From Alicyclobacillus acidocaldarius subsp. acidocaldarius Tc-4-1 (GTDB lineage Bacteria; Bacillota; Bacilli; Alicyclobacillales; Alicyclobacillaceae): DNA of 64,000 nucleotides. The stretch spans positions 1,947,572-2,011,571 of the forward strand of contig NC_017167.1 in the NCBI RefSeq assembly GCF_000219875.1, written 5' to 3'. Positions 33,286-41,285 of the stretch are shown here, one piece after another. The number at the start of each line of letters is the position of its first letter. Position 1 is the stretch's first letter. The translations under genes were made by a program, and so were the position numbers. The notes beneath the pieces were generated by a model, which ran no database searches, was not told where the DNA came from, and worked only from the letters and a program-made list of their open reading frames with translations.

Positions 33286-33299
33286 TTCTTGGTTAAGAA
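33286..33299. promoter_or_regulatory. Dyad upstream of namA
   Basis: TTCTT-GGTT-AAGAA is a perfect 14-bp inverted repeat 55 bp before the namA start, overlapping the kinase stop codon. It is a candidate operator for a quinone- or electrophile-sensing repressor. The regulator is not identified. Confidence 0.4.
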
Positions 33300-34684
33300 C
33301 TATTCTTTTTATAGCACATGAAGAGCATCCGGGCAAAACGGCCCTTCCGGGGCTCTGCGGAAGGGCGCTGGGGCAGGCGCACTTCGACCTCCGTCCCTCT
33401 GCCGTGCGAGCCTGGGCTAAAAATGCGGATTTGCCCCCCGTGGGCCTCGGCAATCCACTTCGCAATGGACAAGCCGAGTCCCGCCCCGCGCGAGGCGCGG
33501 GACGGATCGGCCTGGTAAAAGCGGTCGAACACGCGGGGCAGATGTTCCGAAGGAATGCCTTGACCCGTGTCCCTGACGGCGAGCACCACGGCGTTTGCGG
33601 ATGCGTAGCTGTCGATCTCCACCCAACCGCCGGAGGGCGTGAACGCGATGGCGTTGTCGATCAAGATGCTGAGGAGCTCCACGAGCCGATCCGGGTCTGC
33701 CACGGCCGGCGTGTCGCGCGCCACGACGCGCAATTCGACGCCCTTCTCCTCGGCAAGCGGCGCGAACCTGAGCGCGGCTTCCCGCGCGAGGGCAGCGAGA
33801 TCGACCGGCCTAAAATGCAACACCGCCGCGCCTTCGTCGGCCTTGGCGAGCGCGAGCAGATGGTTGACCAGCCTCTGCAGACGGCTTGTCTCTCGATCTA
33901 GCGAGGCGACGACCTCGCTCATCTCCAAGATGGTCTCGCCCGGATGGCGAAACATGCGGTCGATCTGCAGCCGCATCACGGCCAGCGGCGTCCGAAGCTC
34001 ATGGGACGCATTGGCGACGAACCGCCGCTGTTCTTCGAAGCTGCGGCGAATGGGGCGAAGTGCGCGAGAGGCAAGCATGAAGCCAGCGCCAGCCGACGCC
34101 ACGGCGAACAAACCGCCCGAGACACTCAGGATGGTCAAGAGCTCGCGCAAGAAAGCGACATCCTGGGCCCGGTTGTAGAGGATGATGGCCGCATCCGCCG
34201 GCGCATCGCCGACTCGAACCGGCCGAGGCAGTTCCACTTTCATCCCCAGATACGGCACACCCGCCACACTCACCTCGCGCGGCCTGTCGCTGAGCCCATC
34301 CCTAGCCACCATGGCCGCTTCGGACGCCGTAAGGCTGCCGGCCGGCGTCTGGGACACGACCCGCGCCCCCGCGAGCAACACGTACACGAGGTGTTGTTCG
34401 CGGGTCTCGTCCACTTCCGCGAGCAATCGATCTCCGTCGGATCGCGGATCGGGCGCATGGCCTCGATGAAGCGGCGGAGCCTCGCCGTCGTCGTGATCGC
34501 CCGGCAGGATCTGTTCGTCTCGACACGCGCGCAGGTTGGCTGCGGCAGCGCTCATCGTGGCGAACTCGTCCGCGCGCACGCGGTGATCGGTGAACGCGTA
34601 GACGACGGCGCTGAACAAGAGGAGGATGCCTGCAAATACGAGGGTGTAAAGGAGCACGAGGCGCAGGGCAGTCTTGCGAAACAC
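33293..34684 (-). CDS. Membrane sensor histidine kinase (OmpR-partner type)
   Basis: Sensor kinase of a two-component system, 463 residues. TM1 is at about 8-30, an extracellular domain spans 35-180 and TM2 about 183-205. HisKA has the phosphoacceptor in FVANASHELRTPLAVMR near 229. The HATPase_c domain has LLSILIDNAIAFTPSG and the G boxes DTGQGIP and GAGLGLSIAKWI. GTG 34684 directly follows the regulator stop, so they are translationally coupled. The last 20 or so residues after EVEVRLPQ are read through a terminator-like hairpin, suggesting that the original stop codon has been lost. The signal is unknown. Confidence 0.9.
   Translation of the reverse strand: MFRKTALRLVLLYTLVFAGILLLFSAVVYAFTDHRVRADEFATMSAAAANLRACRDEQILPGDHDDGEAPPLHRGHAPDPRSDGDRLLAEVDETREQHLVYVLLAGARVVSQTPAGSLTASEAAMVARDGLSDRPREVSVAGVPYLGMKVELPRPVRVGDAPADAAIILYNRAQDVAFLRELLTILSVSGGLFAVASAGAGFMLASRALRPIRRSFEEQRRFVANASHELRTPLAVMRLQIDRMFRHPGETILEMSEVVASLDRETSRLQRLVNHLLALAKADEGAAVLHFRPVDLAALAREAALRFAPLAEEKGVELRVVARDTPAVADPDRLVELLSILIDNAIAFTPSGGWVEIDSYASANAVVLAVRDTGQGIPSEHLPRVFDRFYQADPSRASRGAGLGLSIAKWIAEAHGGQIRIFSPGSHGRGTEVEVRLPQRPSAEPRKGRFARMLFMCYKKNSS
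33335..33366 (-). terminator. Terminator-like hairpin inside the kinase 3' end
   Basis: Minus strand: GCCCTTCCG (33358-33366), loop CAGAGCCC, CGGAAGGGC (33341-33349), then CGTTTT. The stem is a perfect 9 bp. It lies wholly within the annotated kinase frame, before its stop at 33293. Confidence 0.6.
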
Positions 34685-35359
34685 TCACGCGTCACTCCAC
34701 ATGTATCCGACGTTGCGCACCGTGCGAATCGCTGTATCGTAGCCGAACGGCTGAAGTTTCTTGCGCAGATAATGGACATACAGATCCACGGTCGTGTCCA
34801 TCACGTCCGAATGGATGCCCCACACGCGGTTGAAGATCCGCTCGCGCGTGAGAATTTGTCCGCGATGGCTGAGCAGGTATTCGAGGAGATCGAACTCCTT
34901 GTCGCTGAGCTTGAGGGGCTCGTCCCCAAATGCCGCACGCCGGGCGAGGGGATCCAAAACCAGGGAACCTGACCGAAGCGTCAGGTCGGTCCCTAATTCC
35001 CGGTTGCGGCGCAACAAGGCGCGCAGCCGGGCAAGAAACTCCTCAGTGGCAAACGGCTTCGGCAGGTAGTCGTCCCCGCCGGCGTTCAGCCCTTGAACGC
35101 GGTGATCAACGTCGCCCAGGGCGGTGAGAAACAGAACAGGCACGTGCACGCGCTTGTCCCTCAAGGTGCGGACGAGATCGTAACCCGACAGGCCAGGCAG
35201 CATGACGTCGACAACGAGCGCGTCGTACACCGCCGTCTCGGCGAGGTAGAGGCCCTCCTCGCCGTCATACGCCACATCAACTTGAAACGACTCCTCTCGC
35301 AGGAGTTCTGCAAGGGCCTGACTTAGCCCCCTGTCGTCTTCGACGAGAAGAATACGCAT
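34685..35359 (-). CDS. OmpR/PhoB-family response regulator
   Basis: Response regulator partner of the adjacent kinase. Receiver domain at residues 1-115: acidic pair VEDD, phosphoacceptor Asp in DALVVDVMLPG near 51, conserved Thr in LFLTALG and Lys in YLPKPF near 101. The winged-helix effector domain (about 125-220) ends in AIRTVRNVGYMWS. The protein is 224 residues. ATG 35359 follows GGAGG with 5-nt spacing; a GTG/TTG further upstream is less likely. First gene of the regulator-kinase operon. Targets cannot be deduced, but namA directly downstream is a candidate. Confidence 0.93.
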   Translation of the reverse strand: MRILLVEDDRGLSQALAELLREESFQVDVAYDGEEGLYLAETAVYDALVVDVMLPGLSGYDLVRTLRDKRVHVPVLFLTALGDVDHRVQGLNAGGDDYLPKPFATEEFLARLRALLRRNRELGTDLTLRSGSLVLDPLARRAAFGDEPLKLSDKEFDLLEYLLSHRGQILTRERIFNRVWGIHSDVMDTTVDLYVHYLRKKLQPFGYDTAIRTVRNVGYMWSDA

Positions 35360-35508
35360 AGCTCCCTCCAACAGACGCCGCTCGGTGAAACTCCCGCATC
35401 AGGATACGACGTGTAGCTTGAAATCTGCTTGGAAGCGCGCCGTTCCAATCCCTTTTTGAAGTCGGTTCGTCACGATGAAGACTTGGACGTGAAACGGAGG
35501 GGCATACG

Positions 35509-35955
35509 TTGTTGGGGCTCGAACATCTACTCCCAAGCACCATTCATCCCATGGTGGTGCATTTCACCATCGCTGTCGCATATCTCGCCGGGGCCGCCGG
35601 GCTCGCCGGCGCCGTCCGCCAGACGCCGTTTTGGTCCCGCGCCTTCCTGTATCTTCTTCTCCTCGGCATTCTGGCCACCGCTTCGGCGGCCGTCGCCGGC
35701 GTCGTGAGCGAGTCGTATCTCTCGAGGATTCCCGAACAGGTCGCTCCCATGCTGCATACGCACAAGGAGGACGGGTTGTGGACGGGCGTCTTCCAGGTGA
35801 TGGCCGCGGCGCTTCAACTCGCACGAGGGACGAGGCGCGGCCGCGTGTCGTGGGCAGCGGCGGCCGCAGCCATTCTCGCGTGCGTCTTCGTCACGTTGGC
35901 AGGCCACCTCGGTGGCACGATGGTGTACCAATACGGGCTCGGAGTCAAGGCCTGA
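35509..35955 (+). CDS. DUF2231-type membrane protein
   Basis: Integral membrane protein of 148 residues with four hydrophobic segments (about 15-35, 45-68, 85-105 and 115-138). The family signature is the histidine-rich start STIHPMVVHFTIAVAYLAG, with a further histidine pair near LHTHKEDG. These histidines could bind heme or metal, but the family is uncharacterised. The start is TTG 35509, or TTG 35512, with GGAGGGG about 8 nt upstream. It is monocistronic and divergent from the two-component operon. Confidence 0.75.
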   Translation: MLGLEHLLPSTIHPMVVHFTIAVAYLAGAAGLAGAVRQTPFWSRAFLYLLLLGILATASAAVAGVVSESYLSRIPEQVAPMLHTHKEDGLWTGVFQVMAAALQLARGTRRGRVSWAAAAAAILACVFVTLAGHLGGTMVYQYGLGVKA

Positions 35956-35999
35956 AGGCCTAGACCGGGCCCGTCTGGGTTTCAATCAGCCGGGGTGCG

Positions 36000-36257
36000 T
36001 CACGCCTCAAAGCCGCTCGCCGGATCGGCTTGGGCAGGGGCAGTTCGCTGAGCTGTGCGCCGCGCGTCCCAGGAACGGGTGGCCGCGGAGACCACGAGCG
36101 TCACGAGGAAGTTGGCGACGGGCGCGATGAACCCGCTGTTCAGTCCGGCGACGATGGCGTGATCCGTGAGCGCGAAATATGCCACCAGTGTCGGAATCGC
36201 GCGACAACGACGACTATGGAAAGATGGTATTCGGTACTTCGGCTTGAATTCCTCCAA
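36000..36257 (-). pseudogene. Possible C-terminal remnant of a sodium:solute symporter
   Basis: This stretch between DUF2231 and the GNAT gene has no complete gene. On the minus strand an 85-codon frame includes ALTDHAIVAGLNSGFIAPVA and a hydrophobic continuation to TRSWDARR. This resembles the last membrane helix of sodium:solute symporters (pattern GLNxGFIAxxxN). The N-terminal portion of such a transporter is absent. It reads as a decayed fragment, but the match is short and could be chance. The rest of 35956-36253 shows nothing else. Confidence 0.35.
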
Positions 36258-36293
36258 AAGCGAAACGGCCCGCGCTCATCCGAACGCAGGCCG
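36254..36293 (-). terminator. Terminator of the GNAT gene
   Basis: Minus strand: CGGCCTGCG (36285-36293), loop containing the GNAT stop codon, GCGCGGGCCG (36266-36275), then TTTCGCTTTTGG. One mismatch in the stem. Confidence 0.6.
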
Positions 36294-37136
36294 CATTAGG
36301 GCGTATAGATATTGTCGATGGCCGGGAAGCCTGGGCGCGCCGCGCAGCATGATGACCGAGGAAGACTGGTCCTCAAAACCGAGCTTGCGCAGCCGATGCA
36401 GGAAGGAAGCCCGTTCGGCCGGCACATCCATCACGACGGGCCCCTCCACGCCTTCCGCCAACAGGTGCATGAGGTTCAGCGCCATGATGTCGTTTTGCGC
36501 CAGGATGGGGCCCACCCTCATCCCGGTTTCCGACGGAAGCGCCACACCCATGCCCTGAGCTTTTCCAGCGTCGTCGCAAACCGCGATGACCTTGTCCGCC
36601 GCGCGCATCACGCGCTGGAGAAGTTCCGAGCGGTCGGCTCCGAAGGCGTGCTCATCTAGGCGGCGCACGTCCTCCAACCACGCGTCGCCCTGCCCTTCCA
36701 CCCCGAGCGGCTCCTGGGGCAAGTGGTGGACGAGCACCCGGTTTGTCCCGAGCCGCACAACCTCTCCAACCGGGCGGAAACCGAACCGGGCGTATAGCGG
36801 CGCAAGTTCCTTTCGGGCCACCAGCCCAACCGGCACGGCTCCCGCGGCTCCCTCAAACTGGCGAAGGACGTGATCGATCAGTTTGCTGCCGATGCCTCTG
36901 CGCTGAACGTCCGGCAAAACTGCCACGTTCCCGAGCCACGCGAGGCGCTGTCCGTATCGATACACGCTCGCGACGCCTGCGAGGTGGCCGTCCACGTAGG
37001 CGCCCCACGCCCCGCCAGCGGCAAACAAGAGGTCGATCTCGGCGGGATCCAACCGCCAGCCTACCGATTCCACCACGCTCACCCATGCAGCGCGTTCCGC
37101 TTCGCCCAGGCGAGCAATCACCCATTCCGTTGCCAT
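36276..37136 (-). CDS. GNAT-family N-acetyltransferase, two-domain
   Basis: Acetyltransferase of 286 residues. The N-terminal GNAT domain (about 1-130) has the acetyl-CoA loop VLPDVQRRGIGSKLIDHVL near residue 72-90 and YARFGFRPVGEV near 115. The second half (about 150-285) resembles the degenerate GNAT repeat of the YitH/Acetyltransf_18 group, ending with ASFLHRLRKLGFEDQ. Substrate unknown. ATG 37136 follows AGGAGG. Its frame extends upstream into the 3' end of rnpB, where it is not coding. It may lie on the rnpB strand but is separated from it by a terminator. Confidence 0.85.
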   Translation of the reverse strand: MATEWVIARLGEAERAAWVSVVESVGWRLDPAEIDLLFAAGGAWGAYVDGHLAGVASVYRYGQRLAWLGNVAVLPDVQRRGIGSKLIDHVLRQFEGAAGAVPVGLVARKELAPLYARFGFRPVGEVVRLGTNRVLVHHLPQEPLGVEGQGDAWLEDVRRLDEHAFGADRSELLQRVMRAADKVIAVCDDAGKAQGMGVALPSETGMRVGPILAQNDIMALNLMHLLAEGVEGPVVMDVPAERASFLHRLRKLGFEDQSSSVIMLRGAPRLPGHRQYLYALMRPAFG

Positions 37137-37182
37137 GCATGCCTCCTGTGCGCCTGTCGGGCGCCCTATGCGAGGGCCATAC

Positions 37183-37209
37183 GAAAACATCACCCAACGT
37201 GGGTGATGT
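37183..37209 (-). terminator. Terminator of rnpB
   Basis: Minus strand: ACATCACCCA (37200-37209), three-nt loop, TGGGTGATGT (37187-37196), followed by TTTTCG. A perfect 10-bp stem about 20 nt after the mature 3' end. Confidence 0.85.
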
Positions 37210-37230
37210 CCGCTCCGCGACGATATGTAC

Positions 37231-37634
37231 GCGAAGAAGCAAGCCTGTAAGCCGAGTTCTGTCCTCCTGTGCTGCAAGCGGCGTAACGCCTCGCACGTGT
37301 GGAGTGGCAATCATCTATCTAGGCCGACTGTTGCCAGCCGGCTCCAGCGACCAACCCGGGCGCGCGGCGGGCCACCGCATGTGCGCCCCTACTTGGTCTT
37401 GCTCCGGGTGGGGTTTACCTAGCCAGCCCGTCTCCGGACTGCTGGTGCGCTCTTACCGCACCGTTGCACCCTTGCCTGTGCTCAAGCGAGCCATCGGCGG
37501 TCTGCATTTCTGTGGCACTTTCCCTGAGATCGCTCTCGCCGGACGTTATCCGGCACCCTGCCCTGTGGAGCTCGGACTTTCCTCCCGTGCAGCCTCGCGG
37601 CTCGCACCGGCGATTGCCCGGCTTACTTCTTCGC
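37231..37634 (-). ncRNA. rnpB: RNase P RNA, class A
   Basis: Catalytic RNA of RNase P, which removes 5' leaders from pre-tRNAs. The minus strand has the conserved 5' core CACGGGAGGAAAGTCCGAGC. CR II/III sequences AGGGTGCCGGATAACGTCCG and GAAAGTGCCACAGAAATGCA follow. The 3' P4 strand is CAGAACTCGGCTTACAGGC. Helix P1 closes the molecule: GCGAAGAAG (37626-37634) pairs with CTTCTTCGC (37231-37239). The length of about 404 nt is normal. A sigma-A promoter lies 13 bp upstream and a strong terminator downstream. It is the only RNA gene I find in the window. Confidence 0.95.
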
Positions 37635-37646
37635 ATCAGCATGGAG

Positions 37647-37675
37647 AGTATACTCGGATTTCGCCTGCCTTGCAA
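37647..37675 (-). promoter_or_regulatory. Sigma-A promoter of rnpB
   Basis: Minus strand: TTGCAA (37670-37675), 17-bp spacer, TATACT (37647-37652). The start would be near 37640, a few bases before P1 of the RNA. Confidence 0.8.
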
Positions 37676-37811
37676 TGGGGGATTCCACCGATCCCGCCCA
37701 TCCCAGGCTGCATCGCTCCCGATTCTCTGCTATGGTAGAGAAGGAGCCAAACCCTGCGCTTCGGATGAGACACCATTTCAAGTCCCACGAGCTTGAAAGG
37801 AGTGGATCATC

Positions 37812-38585
37812 TTGTTGTCGCGAAACCCTGGCGTCACCGTCCTCCACCTGGACGAAAGCTTGTCCGTCCAGTCGCTCCCACTCCCGCCAGAGCACGAAAT
37901 CGTGCATCTGGACGACATCCCTGGAACCCATGGCATGTGTGATCCGTTTGCGGCCCGCGCCATCGAGCGTCGCCTAGAACGGCGGACCTATCGCGGGGTG
38001 ACGCTGATCGGCAGCGGCACCTACCACTATGTCACGTACTTCCTTCTCCGCGAATGCCAAGAGCCCTTCGCGCTCGTCTTGTTCGACCATCACACCGACT
38101 GCGCCGCCGAACCCCCACTTTTGTCCTGCGGAAACTGGGTCAGGCGCGCGCTCTTTCGAATACGAAAACTTCGCCGCGCGGTCATCGTGGGCGCCCGCGA
38201 CGAAGGCCAGTTGCGCGATCTCGGCCGACGACATGGCGACGTCACCCTACTCGACGAAGATGCGCTGTCTCGGCTGTCCGCCCCGCGCAGGCTCTCGGAA
38301 CGCATCCTGGAAGCCGTGGGCCCGTATCCGGTTTACATCAGCATCGACAAGGACGTCTTGAGCCCGGCTGACGCGGCGACCGACTGGGATGGCGGGAGCA
38401 TGCGCCTCCCGACGCTTCTGTACGCACTCGTCTCCTTGCGACGCCATCGGCGCATCCTTGGCGTCGACCTGTGCGGAGAATGGCCCATCTCGCCCATCGG
38501 CGCCGTGAGCGCCCAATCCCTTCGGGAGATCCAGAAAAACGAGGCCGCCAACCGCGCCATTCTCCGCGCCTTGCGATCCGGCTGA
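37812..38585 (+). CDS. Arginase/agmatinase-fold protein
   Basis: Ureohydrolase-fold protein of 257 residues, shorter than true arginases (about 300). The dinuclear metal motifs are mostly kept: LFDHHTDC near residue 92 (family DxHxD) and YISIDKDVLSP near 178 (SxDxDxxDP with Ser for the last Asp). The first His motif, normally GGDHS, is changed to GSGTYHYVTY near 67. The conserved Glu is in GVDLCGEWP near 220. It may hydrolyse a guanidino compound, but the substrate loop differs and function is open. TTG 37812 follows AAAGGAG with 9-nt spacing. It is divergent from rnpB. Confidence 0.75.
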   Translation: MLSRNPGVTVLHLDESLSVQSLPLPPEHEIVHLDDIPGTHGMCDPFAARAIERRLERRTYRGVTLIGSGTYHYVTYFLLRECQEPFALVLFDHHTDCAAEPPLLSCGNWVRRALFRIRKLRRAVIVGARDEGQLRDLGRRHGDVTLLDEDALSRLSAPRRLSERILEAVGPYPVYISIDKDVLSPADAATDWDGGSMRLPTLLYALVSLRRHRRILGVDLCGEWPISPIGAVSAQSLREIQKNEAANRAILRALRSG

Positions 38586-38589
38586 TGTC

Positions 38590-39699
38590 TCACACAAAGC
38601 GCCAAGGATCGACGCCTTCGACGTCGACGCGGATCTGCACCGCCGACCCCAGCGCATCGCGCAGCCTCCTGGCCACCACTTCGCATACCGGCGCCTCGAG
38701 CGCCGCGTGAGGCACGTCGACGATCGCAAGCCCGTCGTGCACGGCGTCCGCCGCCTGATGGTGCGACACGTCCGCCGTCACGAGGACATCAGCGCCACAC
38801 GCCAGCGCATGCGGAATATACCCACTTCCAGCTCCTCCGAGCACGGCGACCTTTTGTACGCGCGCTCGCGGGTGACCCGCGTACCGAAGGTGAGGCAGAT
38901 GAAAGGCGCGTCTCACCTGATCCACAAAGGACTCAAGCTCCATCGGTTCGGGCAGTGCCCCCACGCGCCCGATGCCGAACGGACGCCCCGGCACTGCCAG
39001 TGGGTAGACGTCGTACGCCACTTCCTCGTACGGATGCGCCTCCAGCATGCTCGCGACGATGCGGTCGAGATCGCGCTCGTAGGCAATGGTCTCCAGCCGC
39101 ACCTCATCCACGAGCTCGAGCTTGCCCTCCTCGCCGATGTACGGGTGGGTGCCAGGTCCTGGCTTGAACGATCCCGTCCCCGGCGCTCCGAAGGTGCAGT
39201 GCGAATACGCGCCGATGTGGCCTGCACCGGCGTCTCCGAGCGCCTGGCGAACCGCGTCCACATGCGACACCGGCACGAATACCACCAGCTTCACCAGTTT
39301 GTCGCGCCCGGTGATGTCGAGCACTTCGGGATGGACGAGACCCAGCCTCTCCGCGATCACGTCGTTCACGCCGCCGGGGGCGCAGTCGAGGTTGGTGTGC
39401 GCCGCGAAGAAGGCGATTCGATGCGCGACGAGCTTCGCGACCATCGCCTGGCGCGGCTTGTCCCACCGAATTTCGGAGAGCGGCCGAAAGAGAAGCGCAT
39501 GGTGCGCAACGATCATATCCGCTCCCCATACCACAACGCGATCCGCCACGGCCGGCGTCACTTCGAGCGTCACCACGAGTTTTTCGACGGGCCGGGCGGG
39601 ATCGCCTATTTGAAGCCCGATGCGGTCTCCCTCCATCGCCATGTGCGGCGGCGCGATGGCATCCATCGCCCGCATCGCGTCGGCAACCGTCACGGTCAT
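38590..39699 (-). CDS. Nif3/DUF34-family dinuclear metal protein
   Basis: Homologue of B. subtilis YqfO, a toroidal dinuclear-metal protein often annotated GTP cyclohydrolase I type 2, true role uncertain. The 369 residues show the metal-binding segments MIVAHHALLFRP near 65 and FFAAHTNLDCAPGGVND near 98. A PII-like inserted domain follows (about 130-235), and the second metal site is in LVTADVSHHQAADAV near 325. ATG 39699 overlaps the trmK stop. This trmK-nif3 pair next to rpoD-dnaG is a conserved Firmicute arrangement. Confidence 0.92.
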   Translation of the reverse strand: MTVTVADAMRAMDAIAPPHMAMEGDRIGLQIGDPARPVEKLVVTLEVTPAVADRVVVWGADMIVAHHALLFRPLSEIRWDKPRQAMVAKLVAHRIAFFAAHTNLDCAPGGVNDVIAERLGLVHPEVLDITGRDKLVKLVVFVPVSHVDAVRQALGDAGAGHIGAYSHCTFGAPGTGSFKPGPGTHPYIGEEGKLELVDEVRLETIAYERDLDRIVASMLEAHPYEEVAYDVYPLAVPGRPFGIGRVGALPEPMELESFVDQVRRAFHLPHLRYAGHPRARVQKVAVLGGAGSGYIPHALACGADVLVTADVSHHQAADAVHDGLAIVDVPHAALEAPVCEVVARRLRDALGSAVQIRVDVEGVDPWRFV

Positions 39700-40460
39700 G
39701 CGCCATCCTCCTCCCACATCTCCATCAGTGCACGCCAGATCTTTTGCCGCCTGGCGAGCATCTCACGCTGAGCCGCATGCATGGTGGCGTTTGCGGCGCG
39801 CACGACGCGCGCCATCGCCCGCTCCGTCCGGCTGTTCTCACCTTCGATCCGGCGGCGCAGGCATGGATTATTCGTTTGACAGAGGTGCGGCCCGACCATC
39901 CAGAGCGCCTCCCAAGCTTCGTCCGGCCGGAGGCCGCGATCGCACAGCGCCGCAAGTGCAACTGCGTAGGCAGGATCCGGCCCGCCCCGATATTCCGCGG
40001 CCACAATCTCGTAAGGCTTGTCCGCTTCGCAGACCGCCACCTCCGCGGCGAGATGAAACCCAAGGCGATAGAGCGTCTGGCGCAGCACGTGGCCACCCCC
40101 CATCGGCTGGAATACCAGCCGGCGAGCCGAACGGGCGACATCTTCGCGCCGTTCGATCATGTCCGCCTGTGCACGCCCGCCGAGCCCCGCCGACACAATC
40201 ACGTCGGCTTCCCCGACTTGAAGCGGCTCGAGGCCGTCCCCAAGGCGAAGGGATACGCGCGGGAGAAGCCCACGGGCAGCCAGGTGAGCCCGAGCGCGGG
40301 ACAGCGGCCCTTCGCGCACGTCCGTCGCGATGGCGCGATGGACCATGCCGGCCTCCAGAGCAAACAGAGGCAGATAAGCGTGGTCGGTGCCGATGTCGGC
40401 AAGGGTTTCACAAGGGAGCGCCAGCTGCGCCACGGCCCTGAGGCGCGGGCCCAAATCCAT
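39696..40460 (-). CDS. trmK: tRNA (adenine-22-N1)-methyltransferase
   Basis: SAM-dependent enzyme that methylates N1 of A22 in tRNA (YqfN in B. subtilis). The Rossmann fold has motif I as LADIGTDHAYLPLFAL near residue 22, the acidic ATDVREGPL near 48 and the post-II region LGDGLEPL near 75. A C-terminal coiled-coil extension (about 190-250) is typical of TrmK. The length is about 254 residues. ATG 40460 is chosen because GAGAGGG lies 9 nt upstream; ATG 40466 is only 3 nt away. Overlaps nif3 by 4 bp. Confidence 0.9.
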   Translation of the reverse strand: MDLGPRLRAVAQLALPCETLADIGTDHAYLPLFALEAGMVHRAIATDVREGPLSRARAHLAARGLLPRVSLRLGDGLEPLQVGEADVIVSAGLGGRAQADMIERREDVARSARRLVFQPMGGGHVLRQTLYRLGFHLAAEVAVCEADKPYEIVAAEYRGGPDPAYAVALAALCDRGLRPDEAWEALWMVGPHLCQTNNPCLRRRIEGENSRTERAMARVVRAANATMHAAQREMLARRQKIWRALMEMWEEDGA

Positions 40461-40487
40461 GGCCATCGTCCCTCTCCATCATTGAAA

Positions 40488-41099
40488 TTACGCTTTCAAA
40501 TTACCTTTCCAAAACGGGGCCTGTCTTCCCCGCAACATATAATCGATGTGCGCAAACACCTCGCGAACGGCCGCACGAAACTCCCCCTTGGTGGATGCGG
40601 CGCCGCAGCCGGTCGCCTCCATCCCCATCATGCGGGCGACGGCGAGCGCCCTCGGGAGATGATAATCCGAAGTGATGATGACCGCCGTCCGATATCCCCG
40701 ATGGCCCATGATGGCGCTGCTGTGATACAGGTTCTCCCACGTGTTGGTGGACATCTGCTCTTCGTGCACGACCTCGGGCGGGATGCCGTTCATGACAAGG
40801 AAGCGCTTCATGCTCCGCGCCTCAGAGACGGTCTCATTGTCTCCCTGGCCGCCGCTCACGATAATGGCGCGGATGTAGCCCTGGCGATAGAGCGCGATGG
40901 CCGTCCGAAGCCGGGCCGCGAGCGGGTGACTCGGTTCAAAGCCATTCGTGTATGCGCCGAGCACCACGCCTACATCACTTGGTACCGGCCGTTGAGATCG
41001 GCCCTCGTATTTCAACCGCTCGGCAAACCGAAAGAGAAACGCGAGCGAGCCCAGGACCGCCACTCCACACGCCAACAGGCACATCCAGAACCAGGTCAA
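40488..41099 (-). CDS. YdcF/DUF218-like membrane-anchored protein
   Basis: DUF218 protein of about 203 residues, related to YdcF, ElyC and SanA, which act in envelope processes. An N-terminal helix (about 4-24) anchors it. The domain shows VPSDVGVVLGAY, AIIVSGGQGDNETVSEARSM near 80 and the signature STNTWENLYHSSAIM near 118. TSDYHLPRALAVARMMG near 143 is the last conserved block. The start is TTG 41099 (GGTGGGG upstream), or the ATG five codons in. The 186 bp to rpoD contain no convincing gene; one minus-strand frame there looks weakly coding but has no start. Confidence 0.82.
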   Translation of the reverse strand: MTWFWMCLLACGVAVLGSLAFLFRFAERLKYEGRSQRPVPSDVGVVLGAYTNGFEPSHPLAARLRTAIALYRQGYIRAIIVSGGQGDNETVSEARSMKRFLVMNGIPPEVVHEEQMSTNTWENLYHSSAIMGHRGYRTAVIITSDYHLPRALAVARMMGMEATGCGAASTKGEFRAAVREVFAHIDYMLRGRQAPFWKGNLKA

Positions 41100-41285
41100 G
41101 CTGTCCCCACCGCCTCATCGCCATATCCTCTTCCACGATACGCGGATGAAGATAGCGATAGACCGGCCGCCAGAGGTGGTCATCCGGGACCAGCAGGGCA
41201 GCGTCGAATCGGCAGGAACAAAATCAGGCCGCCACGCCCCATCACGAGACGAGCAGCCTGTGCCATGCGCAACGTGGAGCTCTTC

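Noticed and set aside
34955-34995. A stable hairpin (CCTGAC...GTCAGG) inside the response regulator gene
   Set aside because: It lies in the linker-coding region of an intact gene, with no U-tract. It is probably a codon-level coincidence.
35956-36253. An intact small membrane protein gene at the symporter-like fragment
   Set aside because: There is no ribosome binding site and the similarity covers only one helix, so it was listed as a possible remnant instead.
41100-41285. Possible small gene between rpoD and the DUF218 gene
   Set aside because: One minus-strand frame looks weakly coding (RPVYRYLHPRIVEED) but has no start codon and no ribosome binding site.
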